This document shows, in pieces, positions 40,592 through 48,360 of a stretch of 64,000 bases of DNA; position 1 is the stretch's first letter, and each line of letters starts with the position of its first letter. A program made the position numbers and the translations under genes. Under the pieces are notes generated by a model, which was given only the letters and a program-made list of their open reading frames with translations, was not told the origin of the DNA and did not search any database. Source of the DNA: Sulfurirhabdus sp043759595 (GTDB lineage: Bacteria; Pseudomonadota; Gammaproteobacteria; Burkholderiales; SMCO01); contig JAYVLG010000042.1 in the NCBI GenBank assembly GCA_043759595.1, forward strand, positions 40,048 to 104,047, given 5' to 3'.

Positions 40592-41560
40592 ATGAAAACC
40601 CTGCTTACCGCTGACAGCCTGAAACATTCACATAAATTCGATGAAGGGAACCCGCGCGCCGAAAAGAACACTTTACGTGTCGCCCTTCTGACTGCCGCTA
40701 TGATGGTTATCGAGATTGCAGGCGGATGGTATTACAATTCTATGGCTCTGCTGGCTGACGGCTGGCATATGAGCTCCCACGCTGTGGCACTGGGGCTATC
40801 ACTTTTGGCCTATGTTTTTGCCAGAAAATTTGCCCATGATCCGCGCTTTTCTTTCGGCACTTGGAAAATGGAAGTGCTGGGCGGCTACACAAGCGCAATT
40901 TTTCTCGTGATGGTGGCAGGTCTTATGATCTTTCAATCCATTGAAAGGTTAATTGCGCCAAGTCCGATTCACTATAACCAGGCTATCGCGATTGCAATAG
41001 TGGGTCTGCTCGTTAACCTCGCTTCTGCCTGGTTGCTTAAAGATGGACACCACCATCACGATCATTCACACGGGCATGACCATCACGATCACCATGGCCA
41101 CCATGATTTAAATCTGCGGTCTGCGTATATGCATGTTATTGCAGATGCTGCGACATCTGTTTTGGCTATATTCGCCTTATTTGGTGGTAAATTATGGGGG
41201 GCAAGCTGGTTAGACCCCTTGATGGGGCTGGTTGGCGCTGCATTGGTCTCTGTCTGGGCTTATGGGTTGCTGCGCGATACGAGCCGAGTACTATTAGATG
41301 CCGAAATGACTGCGCCTGTTGTGGAAGAGATTCGAGAAGTGATTGCTGGGTCTCCAATCAAAGCAGAAATTTGTGACTTGCATGTATGGCGTGTTGGAAA
41401 AGGCAAGTACGCATGTATTCTTAGCCTGGCAATAGTCGGTGACGCTTCACCTGAGTATTTCAGGGAACAGCTAAGCATTCATGAGGAGTTAGTGCATATT
41501 TCTATTGAAATAAATAAAGTGGGCTGCTCCGTTGAACCCGAATTTAGCATCGCGCAATAA
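40592..41560 (+). CDS. dmeF: CDF-family metal cation efflux protein, DmeF type
   Basis: A 322-residue cation-diffusion-facilitator with six membrane helices. The metal-site motifs are LLADGWHMSSHAVALGLS (helix II, H and D) and AYMHVIADAATSVLAI (helix V). A long His/Asp-rich cytoplasmic loop lies between (GHHHHDHSHGHDHHDHHG region, about residues 150-168). The N-terminus also holds SLKHSHKFDEGNPRAEKNT, typical of DmeF. It exports Co2+ or Ni2+ in exchange for protons. Paired with the divergent DmeR repressor. Confidence 0.9.
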   Translation: MKTLLTADSLKHSHKFDEGNPRAEKNTLRVALLTAAMMVIEIAGGWYYNSMALLADGWHMSSHAVALGLSLLAYVFARKFAHDPRFSFGTWKMEVLGGYTSAIFLVMVAGLMIFQSIERLIAPSPIHYNQAIAIAIVGLLVNLASAWLLKDGHHHHDHSHGHDHHDHHGHHDLNLRSAYMHVIADAATSVLAIFALFGGKLWGASWLDPLMGLVGAALVSVWAYGLLRDTSRVLLDAEMTAPVVEEIREVIAGSPIKAEICDLHVWRVGKGKYACILSLAIVGDASPEYFREQLSIHEELVHISIEINKVGCSVEPEFSIAQ

Positions 41561-42106
41561 CTTCTTTTTCGTAATCTGCTTGTAATAACCGACTGGCATG
41601 ATTATATAAGTCCTGAACACTGACGAAACCAGCGGATTAGCTTACCTTGTTAAATGTCCTGTTTTGCAAGAAAGCTCAGCTTTAACCGAAGCGATGCGGA
41701 GAAAGACAATGCTTTGTGAGCGTAAATAGAGTCATCCGGTAATAATACCTGACAAAATTATTTTATGGCACGTCAACTCTGCGCCTCCGCGTCTCTGCGT
41801 TTAATGGACAAAGTTACCTAAATCGCTTGATAAACACGCTAATGAGTTGTCAATGATTCACCGGAAACATATAACCTGTTAAGTTGGCTGAGAATGATTG
41901 ATAATCATTTGAAATTTTAATGTAACGCCAAACACAAAACCAATTAAATCAATGCCGTTACCCATTAATTCGTATTTTTACAATATTGCCTTATAATATT
42001 GACTTATATTGCATCCAATTTCTCATTCTCTGAAAACAATTAAACAAGAGAACTGAATTCGCAACCATCAAATCATTGTTTCTTAAACACGTCATCTGGA
42101 GTGCCC
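41561..42106. other. Intergenic region with dispersed repeat (family A, copy 3)
   Basis: No gene is supported. The repeat is at 41683-41850; the last 250 bases are AT-rich and hold the promoter of the next gene. Confidence 0.55.
41683..41850. repeat. Dispersed repeat family A, copy 3
   Basis: AACCGAAGCGATGCGGAG, AAAGACAATGCTTTGTGAGC and TGGCACGTCAACTCTGCGCC match the copy at 7155-7334. The tail AAGTTACCTAAATCGCTTGA and TAAACACGCTAATGAGTTG match copy 2 at 11481-11650. Confidence 0.75.
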
Positions 42107-42793
42107 ATGCAACAGCAACTAGACATGTTCGTTACCTCATTCGCCGCTTTCTGGCAGCAAATTGCCGTTTACACACCCAAGCTGCTTGCCGCCTTAGCCA
42201 TGCTTTTCATCGGCTGGATAGTGGCAAAACTGGTTCGTACTGCAGTACGCCGTATTCTCCAATTAGCACATTTCGAAAAACTGGCACAAAAGTCCGGTAT
42301 TGAAGAATTTTTGCAGCACGGGGAGATGAGTATCACATTGACTGGCATCATCAGCGAAGTGAGTTATTGGCTGGTACTGTTAATTGTCGTTGTTACCACA
42401 TCAAACAGTTTGGGCTTACAAGCAGTTGCATCACTTTTCAACCAGATAGCCCTGTATCTGCCGAACATTATTGTTGCCATTCTGGTTTTGGTATTCGGTA
42501 CTTTACTGGCGCGATTCATCAATCGCCTGCTCTTTGCATGGCTTAACAATCTGGGTGTCAATGGTTCGCTGACGATCAGTACCATTGCAGAATACGCGGT
42601 ACAGATATTTGCCGTATTTGTGGCGCTTGAACAACTGAATATCGGCACGCAATTAATTACGGCTGCTTTCATTATTTTGTTTGGTTCCATTTGCCTGGCT
42701 TTGGCGCTTGCTTTTGGTCTGGGTGGCAGAGAATGGGCAGCGGGTGTGATTGAAAAATCCACTTCTAAATCTTCCAAAAAGCCACCGTATTAA
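42107..42793 (+). CDS. MscS-related conserved TM-helix protein
   Basis: A 228-residue inner-membrane protein with about five membrane helices and the conserved TM-helix repeat of the MscS-related group (PF05552-like): LLAALAMLFIGWIVAKLVRTAVRR and IIVAILVLVFGTLLARFINRLL. The last helix ends in ALAFGLGGREWAAGVIEK, the GLGGRE element also found at the start of the MscS pore region. The soluble MscS beta/alpha-beta domains are absent, so it may be a small channel or a subunit. I start at the ATG (42107) because GGAG lies 5 bases upstream. Confidence 0.8.
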   Translation: MQQQLDMFVTSFAAFWQQIAVYTPKLLAALAMLFIGWIVAKLVRTAVRRILQLAHFEKLAQKSGIEEFLQHGEMSITLTGIISEVSYWLVLLIVVVTTSNSLGLQAVASLFNQIALYLPNIIVAILVLVFGTLLARFINRLLFAWLNNLGVNGSLTISTIAEYAVQIFAVFVALEQLNIGTQLITAAFIILFGSICLALALAFGLGGREWAAGVIEKSTSKSSKKPPY

Positions 42794-42847
42794 TTTGCTA
42801 ATTGCTTCGAATAACAAGTTTCACGCAAGGTAAAAAGCTGAAGCAAG

Positions 42848-42884
42848 AACGGGGGTGCAAGCAGGAACCTGCCCCCCGTTTTTA
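42848..42884. terminator. Bidirectional terminator between the MscS-like and diguanylate cyclase genes
   Basis: AACGGGGG pairs with CCCCCGTT across an interior TGCA..AGCAGG/CCTGC stem, followed by TTTTT on the plus strand. It lies between two convergent genes. Confidence 0.75.
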
Positions 42885-42908
42885 AAGCAAAGGGATAGCA
42901 GACAATAC

Positions 42909-43808
42909 TTACTGGTGAGTTTCTTTATTGGGCGAAATGGAATTTTCCCGAATTGTTGCGCACTTTACGTGATTTTTGCCAGCCTGCTTAACTTCATACA
43001 TCAGTCTGTCAGCATATTTCAGCATTACCCCTACATCTATTGGCGGCACGTCAAAGGTTGCCACACCAATGCTGAAGGTCACTGGCCATTGATGTAACTG
43101 CATACCCGCCAGCAACTCATTTTGCAATTTTTTTGCGATGGCATCAGCTGAATCTTCACCGGTTTCGGGTAGTAAAACCACAAATTCATCACCCCCAAAC
43201 CTTCCAGCACAGTCGGACGAACGAATATTGCTGCTGAGAATATTCGCAACATAGGATAACAAAACGTCACCCACTTCATGGCCTTGTTCGTCATTGACCA
43301 ACTTGAAGTTATCCAGATCAATCATGACAACTGTCAAAGGGTATCCATAGCGTTTTGCACGCCCAAGTTCTATATTCGCCGCCTCAAAGAAAGCACGACG
43401 GTTCGCCAGCTTGGTAAGCACATCCTTCCTGGCAAGCTCTGATTCGCGTTTCAGCGCTAAACGAAGTTTAGTCAGCACAAAAACCAGCATCAGTAAAATC
43501 GCTACCCGAACCAATTCACTGACGAGCATTTCCCATGTGGGCATGGCATGTAATTTTGAGATTACTTCAAGACCAAGCCAATCCACGGCACTGATTATCA
43601 CCACGATTACACCGGCAAACAAACCTAAGTACCAGGTTGCAATGATGACTGGAATCATATAAAAAGAGTGTAATTCAACCTTTTCGGCAGTTATTCCATT
43701 AACATAACCAACCAAAAAAACAAGTACACAAACCAACACAACCAATACATATTTCGCAAGCTTTGAGGGACGGTATTCTATTAATTCATTAATATGAATC
43801 ATAGCCAT
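42909..43808 (-). CDS. Membrane-anchored diguanylate cyclase
   Basis: A 299-residue protein. The N-terminal 125 residues contain about four hydrophobic segments with charged ends and no known sensor signature. The C-terminal GGDEF domain (about 135-285) carries GRFGGDEFVVLLPE and the inhibitory I-site RSSD five residues upstream, so it should make c-di-GMP with product feedback. Motifs MIDLDNFKLVNDEQGHEVGD are canonical. Sensor input unknown. It is convergent with the MscS-like gene. Confidence 0.9.
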   Translation of the reverse strand: MAMIHINELIEYRPSKLAKYVLVVLVCVLVFLVGYVNGITAEKVELHSFYMIPVIIATWYLGLFAGVIVVIISAVDWLGLEVISKLHAMPTWEMLVSELVRVAILLMLVFVLTKLRLALKRESELARKDVLTKLANRRAFFEAANIELGRAKRYGYPLTVVMIDLDNFKLVNDEQGHEVGDVLLSYVANILSSNIRSSDCAGRFGGDEFVVLLPETGEDSADAIAKKLQNELLAGMQLHQWPVTFSIGVATFDVPPIDVGVMLKYADRLMYEVKQAGKNHVKCATIRENSISPNKETHQ

Positions 43809-43911
43809 TTAACTCCAGTATTGGCTGACCCAGGCGACTTAATTGGATACAGCCTTGAGTTATACATCACGATCAGGCATTCGATATTATATTGGTCTAA
43901 CATCCACTTGA

Positions 43912-44676
43912 TCATTTAGATAATCCAAGCACTTGACGGGCATTACGCGATGTCTTTGACGCAAATTCTGACAATTCCATTCGCCGCAGATTAGCCATTT
44001 CAACGGCAATTCTCGGCAAATATTCGGGGCTATTACGCTGTTTATTAGCAAAACTGGGGGGGATATCAGGCGCGTCTGTTTCCAGCACGATGGCTTCTAT
44101 GGGTAAATCCACGACTAATCTGCGCAAATTCAATGCACGCGAGTGGGTGATGGTTCCACCGAATCCCAGCTTAAAATCCAGCTTGAGGAACTCATTTGCC
44201 TGCTGTGGGCTGCCATTAAAAGCATGAGCAATGCCGCCTTTTACACGATAGCGCCGCAGTTGTTTCAGGATTTGATCATTTGCCCTGCGTACATGGAGCA
44301 GTACAGGCAAATCAAATTCCTTTGCAATTTTAAGCTGCTCTACAAAGTAGTACTCCTGGGTTACAGGATCAAGGTCAGGAACAAAGAAGTCCAAACCAAT
44401 TTCGCCCACTGCTACGGGCTTGAACTGCGCTATTGCATCACGCAATAATTGCAGATGTTCCGGACGATGCTTATGGATATACATGGGGTGCATGCCTAAT
44501 GCCGGCACACATTGAGGATAACGCTGGCAGGTATCCAGCACAGCCTTGAAATTAGCTTGCTCTACAGCAGGAATGACAATTCTTTCCACACCATTAGCGA
44601 GGGTTGTTTGCATCACGGTATCGCGATCAGCATCAAACTCAGCTGCATCGAGATGGCAATGGGTATCGATCCACAT
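43912..44676 (-). CDS. tatD: TatD family metal-dependent hydrolase
   Basis: A 254-residue amidohydrolase-fold protein of the TatD DNase family (3'-5' exonuclease/DNA repair and RNA quality control in E. coli). Metal ligands: IDTHCHLD (N-terminus), EIGLDFF (Glu), HVRRAND (His), GIAHAFNGS (His) and LETDAPDIPP (Asp). Its first seven codons overlap the 105-bp repeat described below, which marks where the ATPase/psiE module was inserted. Confidence 0.9.
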   Translation of the reverse strand: MWIDTHCHLDAAEFDADRDTVMQTTLANGVERIVIPAVEQANFKAVLDTCQRYPQCVPALGMHPMYIHKHRPEHLQLLRDAIAQFKPVAVGEIGLDFFVPDLDPVTQEYYFVEQLKIAKEFDLPVLLHVRRANDQILKQLRRYRVKGGIAHAFNGSPQQANEFLKLDFKLGFGGTITHSRALNLRRLVVDLPIEAIVLETDAPDIPPSFANKQRNSPEYLPRIAVEMANLRRMELSEFASKTSRNARQVLGLSK

Positions 44677-44761
44677 GGGATTATTCTACCACATTCTGAT
44701 ACAAGATATTTCTTCGCACCAGCCACTTCTCCATTTCCACTGCAAAAAACACGACTAACGA
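44657..44761. repeat. 105-bp direct repeat, copy A (tatD start plus relic of an ATPase 3' end)
   Basis: Runs from CAATGGGTATCG (inside the 5' end of tatD) to CACGACTAACGA. The right three quarters are a near-exact copy of the 3' end of the P-type ATPase gene at 48280, where its codons encode SLVVFFAVEMEKWLVRRN. The matching copy is 48256-48360. Together they bracket the GC-rich ATPase/psiE module. Confidence 0.85.
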
Positions 44762-44995
44762 CAGGGCATGACATTGTGTAATGTTTGCATGCATCCATGG
44801 ATTGGCGGATTATATTTTAACCCTCCCGGCAACTGGATGTGTTGTTCCAGCGTGTCAGGGAAGCCTGTCAGCGGATAGAGAAAACTCGATCATCTCCACC
44901 AATACGATTCACTTAATCTCACCCACCTGTTCGTGGTAAGTCTGTCAAACCGCAACCACCCTTCGAAAGGCTCACTACGAACGGCTAGAACGGTA

Positions 44996-47680
44996 TTATC
45001 CCCTTCCCTTGAAACACCAGCGCACAACCAGCTTGCGCGCCTCTTCCAGCAACAATACGCTGGCAGCGGCCAGCCCGGCCAGCCCCCAGTCATACAGGCT
45101 CAAATCTACGGTGCTGAATATGGCCTGGGCCGGGCCCCAGTGCACCACCACTACCTGCAATCCCACCGCCCCGATCAGCGCAGCCCACAGTTTGCCGTTG
45201 GCGAAGAACTGACGGTTGAAAGCGCTGCCGGTTTCATTGCGGGCGTTAAATACATTGAAAAACTGGAACAGCACGAAAGTGGTAAAAGCCAGTGTCAAAG
45301 CGTGTTCAATTCCGCCTGACGACAGTCCGTACGAAAACACGCTGATGGTTCCTGCTGCCATGATGGTACCGTAGGCGAGCAGGCGCCAGAAACGAGACAG
45401 GGTGAGGATACGCGCTTCGCTGCTGCGCGGTGGCTCATTCATAATACCGGGACGCGCCGGTTCCAGCCCCAGGCTCATAGCGGGCGGACCGTCCATGATG
45501 ATGTTAATCCACAGAATCTGGATCGCGGTAAAGGGCGTGGGCAGCCCCAGCAACTGCGCGCCGAGCACGGTGAGAATGGCGCCGATGTTGGTGGAAAGCT
45601 GGAAGCGCACGAACTTGACGATGTTGTCGTAGATGGTGCGACCTTCCTTGACCGCGCCGACGATGGTGGCGAAGTTGTCGTCGGTGAGCACCATGGTGGC
45701 GGCTTCCTTGGTCACCTCGGTGCCGGTGATGCCCATCGCCACGCCGATGTCAGCGTTCTTCAGCGCCGGTGCGTCGTTGACGCCGTCACCTGTCATCGCG
45801 ACGACATGGCCGCGCGCCTTCAGCGCCTGGACGATCTTCACCTTGTGCTCGGGCGCGACGCGGGCGAACACCGCGGTCTCCTCAATGTGGCGGGAAAGCT
45901 CGGCGACGTCGATCCGGTCGAGTTCAGCGCCGGTCAGTACCGCGCCTTCCAGGCCCAGCTCGCGGGCAATGGCGGCGGCGGTGATGGCGTGGTCGCCGGT
46001 GATCATCTTGACCTGGATGCCGGCCTGCTTGCACAAGCGGATGGCATCGCGCGCCTCGGGGCGTGGCGGGTCGATGATACCTATCAGCCCGACCAGGGTC
46101 AGCCCCTGTGCCCAGATCATCAGGTCGCCGGCGGGGTCGAAGTCGTGCGCCGGGATGTCGCGGCTGGCCGCCGCCAGTACGCGCATCGCCTGGCCAGCAA
46201 GAGTGGCGTTCTCGGCCTCGAAGGCGGCGCGGGCGGTATCGTCCAGCGGCGACTCGGCGGTTGCATCGAGATGGCGATCGGCACGCTCCAACAGCACGTC
46301 AGGCGCTCCCTTGAGGTACATGCGCACCCACTCCCCGTCGTGGTGGAAGGTAGCCATGAACTTGTGCGCCGAGTCGAAAGGAATTTCGGCGATGCGCGGG
46401 CTGTGCTCGGCCAGACTATCCGGCTCGATGCCGCCTTTCATGGCCAGCGCCAGCAGCGCACCCTCGGTGGGGTCGCCGATAAGCTCGCCAGCACGAATGC
46501 GGCTTTCATTGCACAGGGCGGCGGGCGTCAGCAGCGGCATAAAATCAGCTAACGTCAGGCCATCTTCGGTGGCAATCTCGCCCTTGCTGGCATAACCCTC
46601 GCCCGATACAACAAAATACCGGCCACGGTAAAACAGCTTGCGCGCGGTCATCTGGTTGAGCGTCAGGGTGCCGGTCTTGTCGGAGCAGATCACCGAGGTC
46701 GAGCCCAGAGTTTCCACCGCTGACAGTTTTTTTACGATAGCGCGGTTCTTCGCCATGCGGTGCATGCCGATGGCTAGCGTCACCGTTACAACCGCCGGCA
46801 GCCCCTCGGGGATGGCGGCCACGGCCAGGGCAATGGAGGTCATAATGGTCTGCACCAGGGGATCGCCGCGCAGGATGCCGAGCACGAAAATCAGGGTCAC
46901 CACCACGCCAGCGATGATGGCGAGGCGTTTGCCCAGCCCGTCGAGCTGAATTTGCAGTGGTGTGGGGTTTTCCTGCGCCGTCTCCAGCAAGTCGGTGATG
47001 CGCCCCATCTCGGTTTCCATGCCGGTGGCGGCGACCAGCGCCTCGATCCGGCCGCGGGTCACCACGGTATTCATGAATACCATATTGAAGCGCTCGGCAA
47101 GGGGGTGTTCTCCCGGCGGAAGCGCATCGGCGTGCTTGCCTACAGCATGGGATTCGCCGGTCAGGGACGCTTCCGCCACCTCGGCGTTATGCGCCGCCAG
47201 CACGCGTGCGTCGGCTGGAATCCGGTCGCCCGCCTCCAGCAGCACGATGTCGCCGGGGACAAGATTTTCGGCAGCGATTTCCTGCACCTCGCCGCCGCGC
47301 CGCACCCGGGCGTGCTGCGCCAGCATTTTCTTCAGCACCGCCAGCGTTGCCTCGGCGCGGTACTCCTGGTAGAAACCGAGGCAGGCATTGAACACCACCA
47401 CGATCAGGATCACCACTGCATCCTTGATGTCGCCGATAGCACCCGCTAGCGCGGCTGCGCCGATCAGCACGATCACCAGCAGATCCTTGAACTGGTCGAG
47501 AAACTTCATCCAGGCCGGACGCAGCGGCTTTTCCTTGAGACGGTTGGGGCCGTGACGTTCAAGCCGCTGCCGCGCTTCGGCTTCGGTTAAGCCCTGAGGT
47601 GTGGTGTGCAAGCGTGCCAGCGCCGCGTCGGCGGCGATGGCCCAGGGTTCTTTTTTCTGACTGGCGTTATGGTTTTCCAT
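44996..47680 (-). CDS. P2-type cation-transporting ATPase (GC-rich copy)
   Basis: An 894-residue P-type ATPase of the Ca2+/cation P2 class (actuator, P, N domains plus ten-helix membrane domain). Motifs: TGES (SLTGESHAVGKH), PEGLPAVVTV in helix M4, CSDKTGTLTLNQM (phosphorylated Asp), and TGDGVNDAPALKNADIGVAMG. The M4 PEGLP and NxxxD residues fit Ca2+ or monovalent cation transport; the ion is not sure. The gene is visibly more GC-rich than its surroundings. I start at 47680 (MENHNASQ), 14 bases inside the psiE-like 3' end; the upstream reading would be repetitive and unlikely. Part of the inserted module. Confidence 0.9.
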   Translation of the reverse strand: MENHNASQKKEPWAIAADAALARLHTTPQGLTEAEARQRLERHGPNRLKEKPLRPAWMKFLDQFKDLLVIVLIGAAALAGAIGDIKDAVVILIVVVFNACLGFYQEYRAEATLAVLKKMLAQHARVRRGGEVQEIAAENLVPGDIVLLEAGDRIPADARVLAAHNAEVAEASLTGESHAVGKHADALPPGEHPLAERFNMVFMNTVVTRGRIEALVAATGMETEMGRITDLLETAQENPTPLQIQLDGLGKRLAIIAGVVVTLIFVLGILRGDPLVQTIMTSIALAVAAIPEGLPAVVTVTLAIGMHRMAKNRAIVKKLSAVETLGSTSVICSDKTGTLTLNQMTARKLFYRGRYFVVSGEGYASKGEIATEDGLTLADFMPLLTPAALCNESRIRAGELIGDPTEGALLALAMKGGIEPDSLAEHSPRIAEIPFDSAHKFMATFHHDGEWVRMYLKGAPDVLLERADRHLDATAESPLDDTARAAFEAENATLAGQAMRVLAAASRDIPAHDFDPAGDLMIWAQGLTLVGLIGIIDPPRPEARDAIRLCKQAGIQVKMITGDHAITAAAIARELGLEGAVLTGAELDRIDVAELSRHIEETAVFARVAPEHKVKIVQALKARGHVVAMTGDGVNDAPALKNADIGVAMGITGTEVTKEAATMVLTDDNFATIVGAVKEGRTIYDNIVKFVRFQLSTNIGAILTVLGAQLLGLPTPFTAIQILWINIIMDGPPAMSLGLEPARPGIMNEPPRSSEARILTLSRFWRLLAYGTIMAAGTISVFSYGLSSGGIEHALTLAFTTFVLFQFFNVFNARNETGSAFNRQFFANGKLWAALIGAVGLQVVVVHWGPAQAIFSTVDLSLYDWGLAGLAAASVLLLEEARKLVVRWCFKGRG

Positions 47681-48158
47681 CAGTACCCCGCGTGGCCTGA
47701 GTACCATGCGCAATCTGAGCACCACGCACTACGATCAGGTAGTAGCCGATTACCAGTGCGAGAATTACCGCTGCCGAACCGTAAATGTGTTCTGGGATCG
47801 TTTCGTTGAAATCGAACACGATCACCTTACGCGAAATCGCCATCAGCGCAGTACCCAGTACGATCTCAACGGCAAGGTGATGGTCGCGATGATCCTGCGT
47901 GTAGAGAATGATGTTGTGATATATCTCAATGGCGATCAGCACCGCCATGAAAGCGCCAAAAGTGGCAAGGATGTCCTTGATCTCCAGCAGCATAAAGGGG
48001 GGGCTGGGGTCCATCAGGCGCTGGTAGAGCACGTAAACAATATCTGCGACACCCCAGATAATCACCAGCGTCATGATCACCGCGACCACCGTGGCAACAT
48101 GGCGGATGATCCGGTTGAGAAAACCAATCACTTTATTGTCAGTGCTTTTTTCCTGCAT
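47667..48158 (-). CDS. PsiE-like (phosphate-starvation-inducible E family) membrane protein
   Basis: A 163-residue membrane protein with four hydrophobic segments (residues about 18-40, 55-80, 88-105, 115-140) and the family element FGAFMAVLIAIEIYHNII. PsiE is a PhoB/CRP-regulated protein of unknown function in E. coli; this is a distant relative. I start at 48158 because AAGGAGAG lies upstream. It overlaps the ATPase gene that follows, so the two are translationally coupled. Confidence 0.82.
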   Translation of the reverse strand: MQEKSTDNKVIGFLNRIIRHVATVVAVIMTLVIIWGVADIVYVLYQRLMDPSPPFMLLEIKDILATFGAFMAVLIAIEIYHNIILYTQDHRDHHLAVEIVLGTALMAISRKVIVFDFNETIPEHIYGSAAVILALVIGYYLIVVRGAQIAHGTQATRGTDGKP

Positions 48159-48255
48159 AACACTCTCCTTAATTACCAATCACCATAGAAATACAGGTCA
48201 TCTTCAATGTGCAAACAAGTTGCGACCAGCGTCGAATTCGGCCGAATCCTGGTGA

Positions 48256-48360
48256 CAATGGGTATCGGTCAACATGATTTTATTCTACCCCATCCTGATA
48301 CAGGATATTTCTTCGCACCAGCCACTTCTCCATTTCCACTGCAAAAAACACGACTAACGA
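48256..48360. repeat. 105-bp direct repeat, copy B (with the 3' end of the second ATPase gene)
   Basis: Near-identical to 44657-44761. It includes the last 27 codons of the ATPase gene (stop at 48280) and, further left, a damaged copy of the tatD 5' end (TGGGTATCGGTCAACATGA). This shows that tatD once directly followed this ATPase. Confidence 0.85.

Noticed and set aside
45633..46595. Long plus-strand frames (up to 320 codons) opposite the GC-rich ATPase
   Set aside because: GC-rich antisense shadow with Ser/Arg/Ala-rich non-protein composition. The minus strand has every P-type ATPase motif.
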